Part shown: piece by piece, positions 56,852 to 64,000 of the stretch
Layout: every line of letters starts with the position of its first letter
How positions within the stretch are numbered: position 1 is the first letter of the stretch
Source: Multivorans sp965232105
GTDB lineage: Bacteria > Acidobacteriota > Thermoanaerobaculia > Multivoradales > Multivoraceae
Direction: 5' to 3'
Assembly: GCA_965232105.1 (NCBI GenBank)
Contig: OZ246956.1
Location: forward strand, 3,658,001 to 3,722,000
Length of the DNA stretch: 64,000 nt
The notes under the pieces: generated by a model
Database searches by the model: none
What the model was told of the DNA's origin: nothing
The model's input: the letters and a program-made list of their open reading frames with translations, nothing else
Position numbers and translations under genes: made by a program

Positions 56852-58983
56852 GACACAGCCGCCCCCCGGCTCGAGCCGACGAGCGCCGGAATCCTGCGCT
56901 CCAACTGCCGCCGCAGCAACTCGTTCCCGGGCTCCGCGAGCCGGTCGAGGAGCCTCGCGGCGTCGGTACGAGCCGCCACGAGCCATTTCCAGTCCCGGGC
57001 CAGGTCGCCGAAGCGGAACTGCGGCAGACCGGCCTGGCGCGTGCCGAGCACCTCACCGGGCCCGCGTTGACGGAGATCCTCCTCCGCGATCCGGAAGCCG
57101 TCGTTCGATTCCTCGAAGACCGCCAACCGCCGCTGCGCCTCGGCCGATGACCCGCCGCAGACCGCGATGCAGATCGACTCCCCGAGCGCCTGGTTCGTGC
57201 CGCGCCCGATGCGGCCCCGAAGCTGGTGCAGTTGTGCCAGTCCGAACCGCTCCGCCCCGAGGATCACCATCCCGGTGGCCTCCGGCACATCGACGCCGAC
57301 CTCGATCACCGTCGTCGCCAGCAGCACCTGGATCGAACCGTCGGAGAAGCGACTCATCGTGGCGTCGCGCTCGTCACGCCCCACACGACCGTGGACGACG
57401 CCGCACGGCGCTCCAAGCGCATCGGCCCACCAGGAAGCCGACTCCTCGAGAGACGGTAACGCGGCTGCGCTCCCCTCCCCGGCGTCGATCAGGGGAAACA
57501 CGACGTATGCCCGGCCACCGCGACGAAGCCGCTCGCGCACGAGCTCCACAGCCTGATCCCGCTGGTCCGCGCTCATCACCCGAGTCTCGATCGGACTGCG
57601 GCCAGGCGGCATCTCATCCAGAATCGACACGTCGATGTCACCGTACACGGTCAGCGCCAAGGACCTGGGAATCGGCGTCGCGGTCATGACCAGGAGGTCC
57701 GGTCGCAGCCCCTTCTCCGCCAGGGACTGCCGCTGGGCGACACCGAAGCGATGCTGCTCGTCGATCACGGCCAGTCCCAGGCGCGCAAAGCGGGTTCGTT
57801 CCTGGATCAATGCGTGCGTGCCGACCGTCAGGTCGACCCGGCCGGCGGCGATGCGCTCCCTCACCGCCGCGCCGCCGTCACTGGCGATGTGCTGGCTGGA
57901 GGTCACCAGGGCCAGTGTGAGATGCGACCCCAGCAACCGCGCCAGGGAGGTGAAGTGCTGTTCCGCGAGCAGCTCCGTCGGCGCCATCAGGGCCGACTGC
58001 AGGCCGCTCCGCGCCGCGACCAGGCAGGCCAGGGCGGCAATCACCGTCTTGCCGCTGCCGACATCCCCCTGCACCAGACGCAGCATCGGCCGCGGGCCGG
58101 ACAGGTCCCCGACGATCTCCTGAAGTACGCGTTCCTGGGCCCCGGTCAACTGGAACGGCAGCAGACCCCGCGCCTCGCGCCACACCGCATCGCAGATCCG
58201 GTAGAGGTGCGGCTTCCCCTGCCGCCGGCGGCGCCGGCGAACGGCGGCGAGCTGTAGCTGCTGGAGCAGGAACTCCCCGTACGCGAGGCGCGCGTGGGCC
58301 GGACTCCGCCGCTCGTTCAGTTCGCCGACCGATGCCTCCGGTGAAGGCCGATGGACCTCGGTCAGGGCTTCCGCCAGGCTCGGCAAGCCGTGCCGGGCCC
58401 GTTCTTCCTCGGGCAACCACTCGTCGATCCAGTTTGAGCCGCGGGCCGCTGCCAGATCCCGCACGACCCCGCCCACCAGCCGCTCCACCCGCGACGGCGG
58501 CACGTCTCCGATGCGCCCGTACACCGGCCGTACGGTGCCCCTGGGCGGTTCCTCGCCCACCCGCTCGACGGTCGGGTTCGCCAGTTCCCAGCCGCCGTCC
58601 CGCCCCCGGCGCCTGGGCACGCCGTGAAGCAGGTAGGACGCCCCCTCCTCCAGTTGCTTCAGCAGGTAGGGCCGGTTGAACCAGACCACGTCGGCCCGGT
58701 TCTCGCCGTCGTCCGCGATGGCCTGCACGCGCGAGAACCGGCCGCGGCCGAACACCCGCCGCGGCCTCTCCAGCCGCACGACGACGGTCAACGCGCCAGG
58801 CGCGGTTTCGGGCGACGCCTCCTCCTCCGGCCCCGGTAACCGCCCGAACGTGCGCCGGTCCTCGTAGCGGATCGGCAGGTGGGCCAGGAGGTCCCTTATC
58901 CGCCGGCAACCCGCGTCCGCCAGTTTGCCGCCCAGCACGGGGCCAACACCGCGCGCACTGGTGATCGGGTCGCCCGCTTCCAT
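56848..58983 (-). CDS. recG: ATP-dependent DNA helicase RecG
   Basis: Fork-reversal and Holliday-junction helicase. The 711-aa protein has the N-terminal wedge domain (GVGPVLGGKLADAGCRRIRD; RVQAIADDGENRADVVWFNR), Walker A GDVGSGKTVIAALA, DEQHRFGVAQR, MTATPIPRSLALTVYGD, TTVIEVGVDVPEATGMVILG and HQLRGRIGRGTNQ. The C-terminal end is typical. Start ATG at 58983. Confidence 0.96.
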   Translation of the reverse strand: MEAGDPITSARGVGPVLGGKLADAGCRRIRDLLAHLPIRYEDRRTFGRLPGPEEEASPETAPGALTVVVRLERPRRVFGRGRFSRVQAIADDGENRADVVWFNRPYLLKQLEEGASYLLHGVPRRRGRDGGWELANPTVERVGEEPPRGTVRPVYGRIGDVPPSRVERLVGGVVRDLAAARGSNWIDEWLPEEERARHGLPSLAEALTEVHRPSPEASVGELNERRSPAHARLAYGEFLLQQLQLAAVRRRRRRQGKPHLYRICDAVWREARGLLPFQLTGAQERVLQEIVGDLSGPRPMLRLVQGDVGSGKTVIAALACLVAARSGLQSALMAPTELLAEQHFTSLARLLGSHLTLALVTSSQHIASDGGAAVRERIAAGRVDLTVGTHALIQERTRFARLGLAVIDEQHRFGVAQRQSLAEKGLRPDLLVMTATPIPRSLALTVYGDIDVSILDEMPPGRSPIETRVMSADQRDQAVELVRERLRRGGRAYVVFPLIDAGEGSAAALPSLEESASWWADALGAPCGVVHGRVGRDERDATMSRFSDGSIQVLLATTVIEVGVDVPEATGMVILGAERFGLAQLHQLRGRIGRGTNQALGESICIAVCGGSSAEAQRRLAVFEESNDGFRIAEEDLRQRGPGEVLGTRQAGLPQFRFGDLARDWKWLVAARTDAARLLDRLAEPGNELLRRQLERRIPALVGSSRGAAVS

Positions 58984-59030
58984 CGTTGCGCCGGATGCTA
59001 TGCGCCGGGCGGAAACAGGGTGCGCCGTCC

Positions 59031-59963
59031 TCAGCCGATCACTTCGAGCATCCCCGCCTCGGGATCGAGCCGGACCGGCGCTCCCAGGGGCAACGTGTGA
59101 TTGGGCGCCTGGTGGCCCGCCGGCAACCCGACCAGGAGCGGCACACCGAGCGCCTCCGCAAAGTCGATCAAACTGTCGCGCGCGTCGCAGTTCGTGAAGT
59201 GGCCGGCCACCACGGCCCGCACACCCGCGATGTGACGGGAAGTCCGGAGCTGGGTCAACAGGCGGTCGATCCGGTACTCGGGCTCGTCGATGTCCTCCAG
59301 CAAGAGGACGGAATCCCGAAGATCGGGAAGGAAACCCGTTCCGGTCGTCGCTGCCAGCATCGTCAGACAGCCACCGAGCAGACGCCCCTCCACCACCTCG
59401 GGTCGGCCGGCCGACACCCCGACGACCGGCTCCAACTGCCAGGCCGGGCCCGGGTTCCCTGCCAGCGCATCGAGAAAGGACGTCCGCTCCTCCGAACGCA
59501 GCCCGCGCGCGAAGTCAACCACCATCGGGCCGTGGTAGGCCACCGTACCGGTGCGAGACACGAGGCCCAGGAGCAAGGGAGTCAGGTCGGAGTAGCCCAC
59601 GCAGGGCCGCGGACGGGAGGCAAGCAACGGCCAGTCGATCCTCCCCAGCAGCCTGGTCACGCCGTATCCGCCCCGGGCGAAGACGATGCCCGCGACCCTG
59701 TCGTCCGCCGCCAGTTCGTGGAACGCAGCCAGGCGCTGACGGTCGGAGCCCGCGAAAAGCGACCTTCCTTCGCGGGTCGCCCCGGACCGCAGGTTGGACG
59801 CCAGCACCACCTCGAAGCCGAGGTCTTCGAGCGCCTCCACCCCACCAGAAAGGCGCTCCGCGTCGATCGGGCCAGAGAGCGCCGCGATGCCGATCCGGTC
59901 GCCGGGCCGCACGGCAGGCGGACGCGCCGCGCCACGCTGCGTTCCTTTGCTACGAAGGGTCAA
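59031..59963 (-). CDS. LD-carboxypeptidase (peptidase S66 family)
   Basis: A 310-aa S66 serine peptidase that trims tetrapeptide to tripeptide muropeptides during peptidoglycan recycling, or a relative (MccF type). Ser125 is in CVGYSDLTPLLL, the preceding GGYGVTRLLGRIDW is conserved, and the catalytic Glu/His region is LLEDIDEPEYRIDRL and GLPAGHQAPNHTLPLG. No signal peptide, so cytoplasmic. Its 5' end abuts the 3' end of the RNase P RNA gene; recG lies 47 nt downstream. Confidence 0.92.
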   Translation of the reverse strand: MTLRSKGTQRGAARPPAVRPGDRIGIAALSGPIDAERLSGGVEALEDLGFEVVLASNLRSGATREGRSLFAGSDRQRLAAFHELAADDRVAGIVFARGGYGVTRLLGRIDWPLLASRPRPCVGYSDLTPLLLGLVSRTGTVAYHGPMVVDFARGLRSEERTSFLDALAGNPGPAWQLEPVVGVSAGRPEVVEGRLLGGCLTMLAATTGTGFLPDLRDSVLLLEDIDEPEYRIDRLLTQLRTSRHIAGVRAVVAGHFTNCDARDSLIDFAEALGVPLLVGLPAGHQAPNHTLPLGAPVRLDPEAGMLEVIG

Positions 59964-60384
59964 GTGCCGGAGGACCTCGTAAGCCGGATTCTGTTCGTCC
60001 CGTCACCGTCAGGCGAAAGGAGGCGGCCATTCATCTCTGCGACCTACCCGGAGGGCGTCCCGGACCGCGAACGGTCCGGTATCGGGACGGACAGCCCGAA
60101 CCGCACTCCCTATTTGGTCTTGCTCCACATGGGGTTTGCCATCGCCTCGCACCGTCGCCGGCCGAGCGGTGCGCTCTTACCGCACCGTTTCACCCTTGCC
60201 GGCGCTCCAGCACTGCAAGTCCGAATCGGACTCTGGAACCACTGCGCCGGCGGTCTGCTCTCTGTTGCACTTTCCGTCGCGTCACCACGCCTTGCCGTTA
60301 GCAAGCATGCCGTCCGTTGGAGTCCGGACTTTCCTCCCCCGACGGGCAAGCCGCCGGGAGCGACCGCATCCGGTCCTCCGGCGT
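59964..60384 (-). ncRNA. rnpB: RNase P RNA (bacterial type A)
   Basis: Minus-strand RNA. Helix P1 is made by GCCGGAGGACC (60382-60372) and its complement GGTCCTCCGGC (59976-59966). Conserved elements are in the expected order: GAAAGTCCGGACTCC near the 5' end, GTGACG..GGAAAGTGCAACAGA, GGTGAAACGGTGCGGTAAGA with GAGCGCACCG, GATGGCAAACCCCA, GAGCAAGACCAAATAGG, and the 3' ACAGAATCCGGCTTAC. This is the catalytic RNA of RNase P, which cuts tRNA 5' leaders. The ends are estimated from P1 to within a few nt. A -10-like TAGTCT lies just upstream. Confidence 0.95.
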
Positions 60385-60585
60385 GGGGAAGACTAGCAGC
60401 GTTCATGGTCGCCGCTTCGCGGCGCGTTCTTCTCAGCCGGCGAGGCCGCAGGCGCACCCAGTTCCTGCGACGCAAGCTGCAAGTTCCATACAAGTAGGGA
60501 CAGCGGCCTTCCGCTGCGCCGACGCGCAGGGAACAGGGGTCTTGTTCCATACAAGTCCCAGGCGCCCGCTCAACCTGCAGAACGG
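60385..60585. other. Intergenic region upstream of rnpB with a 13-bp direct repeat
   Basis: About 200 bp between the surface-protein stop and rnpB, so it must contain the rnpB promoter. GTTCCATACAAGT occurs at 60483-60495 and 60544-60556 (61 bp apart). A possible -10 element TAGTCT on the minus strand is at 60395-60390. No gene is seen. Confidence 0.6.
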
Positions 60586-63500
60586 CTAGTTCGCCCGGGG
60601 CGCGCCGCAGGCGGCAATCCGCTTCAGTTCGACGCGGTCGAACCAGGCGTCGCCCAGGTTCGCGCCGTCGCGGGCCGCGCGGATACGGACCGCCCCCACC
60701 GAAGCGGGTATGCACTTCGTCACCGCCCGGCACTCCCAGGCCCCGGTCGAAGCGGCCACGAGATGAGCGTCGGCGAATTCCGCGTCGCGGCCCCTGCCGT
60801 CGTCGAAGTCCACCAGCACGTTGTCCGCGGCGTTCTCCCTCCGCATGCAGGCCGAGAGCCGGTACGTCCCGCCCGCGACCGGAATCCAGTCCTCGGTGAT
60901 CGCCTCGTCGGCCGCGCCGTCGCCGCCGCCCTCGCTCCCGCGAAGCCGCAGGCTCCAGGCGCCGCCGGCGAGACCCGAAGGCGTCCGGCCGAGCACCGCG
61001 TCGTCCGAGTCGGCCGTCCAGCCGGGCGCCGCAAGACTCCCGACCCGCGCGCCTTCAAGGCCGTCCGAGGCGCTTGCGGCGTTCGAGGCGCTCGCGACGT
61101 TCGCGGCGCTCTCGAACTCCTCCAGGTTGCCGTTCAACACCGCCGTCTTCGGCCAGCCCGGAGAGAACGGATCGAACCACGGAACCGACGGCGCGGACGG
61201 CGCAACCGGCGTCAGCGCCTTCTCGACCGCCCACCACTCGACGACCTCCCCCGGCGCCGCAGCCCCGGAACGCCGCCAGTGCACCGCGCCGAAACCCCGG
61301 GCGAGGTGGAACGTGTCGTGAACCTCCGGCCGCTCCGCGTCCGGCCAGAAACGCACCGCCAGCACGTCCTCGAACGCCGGACCCTCGACCGCCGAAACCG
61401 TGAACGAAGCCCGGTGCGACAGGACCTCGAGCCGCATCGTCGTCTCCGCGACGCCCTCCTGATTCCGCGTGCGGCCGGACAGCAACCGGCCGGTCACCCG
61501 GCTCTCCAACGCGTCGCCCACCGCCATGAAGCGGTTCATCCAGCGGAACGGCCGGTCCAGCGACCAGCTCGGACGGTCTTCGCCGCCAGCCGCTCCGCCG
61601 GCCGCGCCGCCTTCGTAGGCGCCCCAGTAGTCCAGGCCGCCCTCGACCTCCTCGAAGATGTCGTAGCGCTCGCCGCCGGGATCCCCCAGGAGGGCCACCT
61701 TCCGACCCCAAAGGTCGCCGCGCCAGAACGAACGGACAAGCGCCGAGGCCGGCGCCGCCTCCAGGCGGCCGGCGCCAAGCCGGGCGCGGACCGCGACGGC
61801 CTGGCCATGCGGCGCCAGCCAGTACTCGAACATGTCGAACACGCCGGCCGGCGCCGAGGCGGCGCCCATGTCCTCGTCGCTCAGGCCGCCGCCCGGCGCA
61901 AGCGCCGTCGACGACTGCGCCGAGGCCAACGGCTCGCTCACCGTGATCGTGAACGCAAGCGTCGCCGCGTCGCCGTCCTCGTCGGTCGCCGTGTACGTGT
62001 AGGCCCTCGCCGCCTGGACCGTCGTGGGCATGCCCGCGAGCGTCCGCGCCGACGCGGTGAAGATCACCCCGTCCGGCGGGGCAGGCGACAGCGCATAGGA
62101 CAACGACCCGTCGCCGCCGGAGGCCGCCGGCAGCACCAGCGTCTCGATCGCCACGTCCCGCACCCACGTCTGGTCCGGAATCGACGCGTCGCCGAACGAC
62201 GGGTCCTCCACCAGGACCGTCAGGTCGCCCGTGCCCGAACCGAAACGCATCCCGGGGTCACGCACCATCCCCCACGAGAACGTGTAGCTCCCCGTCGTCT
62301 CCGGCGCCGTGATCTCGAACGTGAAGGCGTAGCTCTCGTTCGGCGCCACGCTCCCGGACAGCGGCGCCCGCCTGGAACCCCACGTGTCCTTCCCCGAGCT
62401 CCGCGAACCGAGACCGTAGCCTCCGGCCGGCGTCCATGTCGTCGTCCCGGTGTTCTTCATCGTCACCGTCACCAAAGCCGAGGCGCCGGCCGCCATCCTC
62501 GACGGCACGCCCGAGACCGACACGGACGCCGCGTCGTCCGCCGACGCGGCTTCCACCTCGATCGTGAACGAAAGCGTCGCCGCGTCGCCGTCCTCGTCCG
62601 TCGCCGTGTACACGTACTTCGTCGCACCCTGCGCCGTCGTGGGCATGCCCGCAAGCACCCGCGTCGACGCGGTGAAGATCACGCCGTCAGGCGGCGCCGG
62701 CGTCAGCGCATAGGTCAACCCCCCGTCGCCGCCGGAAGCCGCCGGCAGCACCAGCGTCTCGATCGCCACGTCCCGCGCCCACGTCTGGTCCGGAATCGTC
62801 GCGTCGCCGAACGACGGGTCCTCCACCGTGACCGTCAGATCCCCCGTGACCGAACCGAACCGCACCCCCGGGTCCCGCGCCATCCGCCACGAGAACGCGT
62901 AGCTCCCCGTCGTCTCCGGCGCCGTGATCGCGAACTCGAAGGCGAACTCCTCGTTCGGCGCCACGCTGCCGGACACCGGCGCCCGGCTGAGACCCCAGGT
63001 CTCGTTGTCCTCCGGACTCCACGAACCCAACGCGTATCCGGCAGCCGATATCCACGTCGTCGTCCCCGCGTTCCGCATCCGCACCGTCACCGTGGCCGTA
63101 TCGCCGGAAGCCATCCGCGACGGCAGCCCCGAGACCGACACGAAGGACGCGTCGTCCACAGACGCCTCCTCCACCTCGATCGTGAACCTGAGCTCCGCCG
63201 AGCCGCCCCCCGCGTCCGTCGCCGTGTACGCGTACTCCGTCGCCGCCTGCAACGCCGTCGGCGTGCCCGACAGCGTCCGCGTCGACTCGGTGAAGGTCAC
63301 GCCCTCGGGAAGCGAAGGCGTCAACGCGTACGTCAAGGCCCCGCCGCCGCTCGCCTCGGGCAGCGTCAACCCCTCGATGGGCTCGGCCTTCACCCACGTC
63401 TGATCGGGAATCGTCGCGCCGCCGAACGACGGGTCCTCCACCGTGATCTTCCGCAGCGCCGTCTTGCGGCCGAACCAGCCGGCCGCACCGCGGACCATCT

Positions 63501-64000
63501 TCCAGCGGAACGGGTAGGCCCCGGCCTCCGCCGGCGCCGTGATCTCGAACGTGAAATCCACCGTCTCGCCCGGCGCCACGCCCGCGGGCAGAGGTACGCG
63601 GCTCACGCCCCACGTCACGTTGTCGTCCGGGCGCTGCGATCCCAACGCGTAGCCGCCAGCCGACGTCCACGTCGTCGTCCCCGCGTTCCGGATCCGCACC
63701 GTCACCGTCGCCGACGAACCCGCCGCCATCGTCGAAGGCACGTCCGCGTACGACTCGAAGGACGCGTCGTCCAGGGGCGGCGCCTCGACCTCGATCGTGA
63801 ACGTCAGCGTCGCCGTGTCGCCGTCCGCGTCCGTCGCCGTGAACGTGTACTCCGTCGCCGCCCGAATCTCCGTCGGCGTGCCCGAGAGCGTGCAGGCCGA
63901 GGCGTCCAGCGCCAGACCCGCGGGCAACGCCGGCGCCGCCGAGCACTCCACCGGAGCGTTGCCGCCCGTCACCAGAAGGTCCACCGCGACCGGCTCGCCC
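60586..64000 (-). CDS. Large modular Ig-like surface protein (N-terminus outside the window)
   Basis: An open frame continues through the right edge, so at least 1137 residues are visible without the true start. From the visible N-terminal side there are alternating putative-Ig (He_PIG-like) domains with LSGTPT or LAGMPT and YTATDxxG motifs, and NBR1-like Ig folds with NAGTTTW, YALGS, VAPxE and APETTGSY motifs. The unit is about 205 aa (615 bp) and is repeated with high identity at the DNA level; at least three He_PIG plus NBR1-like pairs and a last He_PIG are seen. The C-terminal third has a Ser/Ala-rich linker and a carbohydrate-binding-like jellyroll (WSLRLRGSEGG, YRLSACMRRENAADNVLVDF). 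Probably cell-surface or secreted. Confidence 0.8.
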   Translation of the reverse strand, partial: GEPVAVDLLVTGGNAPVECSAAPALPAGLALDASACTLSGTPTEIRAATEYTFTATDADGDTATLTFTIEVEAPPLDDASFESYADVPSTMAAGSSATVTVRIRNAGTTTWTSAGGYALGSQRPDDNVTWGVSRVPLPAGVAPGETVDFTFEITAPAEAGAYPFRWKMVRGAAGWFGRKTALRKITVEDPSFGGATIPDQTWVKAEPIEGLTLPEASGGGALTYALTPSLPEGVTFTESTRTLSGTPTALQAATEYAYTATDAGGGSAELRFTIEVEEASVDDASFVSVSGLPSRMASGDTATVTVRMRNAGTTTWISAAGYALGSWSPEDNETWGLSRAPVSGSVAPNEEFAFEFAITAPETTGSYAFSWRMARDPGVRFGSVTGDLTVTVEDPSFGDATIPDQTWARDVAIETLVLPAASGGDGGLTYALTPAPPDGVIFTASTRVLAGMPTTAQGATKYVYTATDEDGDAATLSFTIEVEAASADDAASVSVSGVPSRMAAGASALVTVTMKNTGTTTWTPAGGYGLGSRSSGKDTWGSRRAPLSGSVAPNESYAFTFEITAPETTGSYTFSWGMVRDPGMRFGSGTGDLTVLVEDPSFGDASIPDQTWVRDVAIETLVLPAASGGDGSLSYALSPAPPDGVIFTASARTLAGMPTTVQAARAYTYTATDEDGDAATLAFTITVSEPLASAQSSTALAPGGGLSDEDMGAASAPAGVFDMFEYWLAPHGQAVAVRARLGAGRLEAAPASALVRSFWRGDLWGRKVALLGDPGGERYDIFEEVEGGLDYWGAYEGGAAGGAAGGEDRPSWSLDRPFRWMNRFMAVGDALESRVTGRLLSGRTRNQEGVAETTMRLEVLSHRASFTVSAVEGPAFEDVLAVRFWPDAERPEVHDTFHLARGFGAVHWRRSGAAAPGEVVEWWAVEKALTPVAPSAPSVPWFDPFSPGWPKTAVLNGNLEEFESAANVASASNAASASDGLEGARVGSLAAPGWTADSDDAVLGRTPSGLAGGAWSLRLRGSEGGGDGAADEAITEDWIPVAGGTYRLSACMRRENAADNVLVDFDDGRGRDAEFADAHLVAASTGAWECRAVTKCIPASVGAVRIRAARDGANLGDAWFDRVELKRIAACGAPRAN

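Noticed and set aside
59964..60585. Open frames on both strands in this stretch
   Set aside because: Most of the stretch is the RNase P RNA gene, recognised by P1 pairing and several conserved cores, so the frames are chance.

Overview
The window is about 64 kb of very GC-rich DNA, densely coded, with many ATGA/GTGA start-stop overlaps. Genes for LPS export (lptB plus a giant LptC/LptA-type protein), a TolC-family channel and several lipoproteins show a Gram-negative (diderm) bacterium. CarD, a full signalling PTS (EI, HPr, EIIA-Ntr, EIIA-Man, RapZ) beside rpoN and lptB, bactofilin and a FecR/DUF6600-type protein fit an Acidobacteriota or Myxococcota-like lineage. That placement is an inference from gene content, not from a tree.

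Layout. (1) 1-7080 is an accessory island: the end of a possible conjugative coupling protein, a TrbB/VirB11 ATPase, a stand-alone C39 peptidase, a polytopic membrane protein, a small unknown protein, a toxin with a damaged antitoxin and a HicB remnant, a lipoprotein, and a leftward operon of plasmid-type ParA, a small probable DNA-binding protein and a membrane protein related to the lipoprotein. (2) 7081-23759 is a long leftward housekeeping series. In transcription order it runs carD, a small zinc-ribbon membrane protein, priA, recJ, lptC/A, lptB, rpoN, ptsN, rapZ, EIIA-Man, ptsH, ptsI, miaB, a bifunctional-nuclease gene and parB. Most of these genes overlap or nearly touch. (3) 24089-24353 is tRNA-Leu(CAA) followed by two tandem copies of its 3' half. 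(4) 24374-33715 holds a TolC-family protein, a SulP transporter, purC, alr, dnaB, an outer-membrane-like protein and a crotonase. (5) 33572-36892 holds feoA-feoB, a possible hidden small membrane protein, a tRNA cluster (Leu-UAA with its own 3'-half repeat, Cys, Gly) and yraN. (6) 36904-49328 holds cysS, a cohesin-like lipoprotein, def, a DUF6600 protein, thiE, lspA, an RluA-family pseudouridine synthase, bactofilin, tRNA-Gly(CCC), a GYF-AIM24 protein, a glutamine cyclotransferase lipoprotein and MscS. (7) 49289-59963 is a second leftward series in coordinate order: an NtrY-like kinase, cmk, rluB, scpB, scpA, a glycosyltransferase, recG and an LD-carboxypeptidase. It is followed by the RNase P RNA gene (59964-60384, minus strand). 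(8) 60586-64000 is a large modular Ig-like surface protein that runs off the right edge.

Points that stand out. The two tRNA-Leu genes are each followed by one or two tandem ~90-nt units repeating the variable arm, T arm and acceptor 3' strand, with a shared extra hairpin. A dispersed two-hairpin palindromic element recurs in three intergenic places. Alanine racemase and the cohesin-like lipoprotein lack any ATG/GTG/TTG start and seem to begin with CTG overlapping the upstream stop as CTGA. The accessory island contains a small uncharacterised ParA operon whose membrane protein shares a motif with a nearby lipoprotein.
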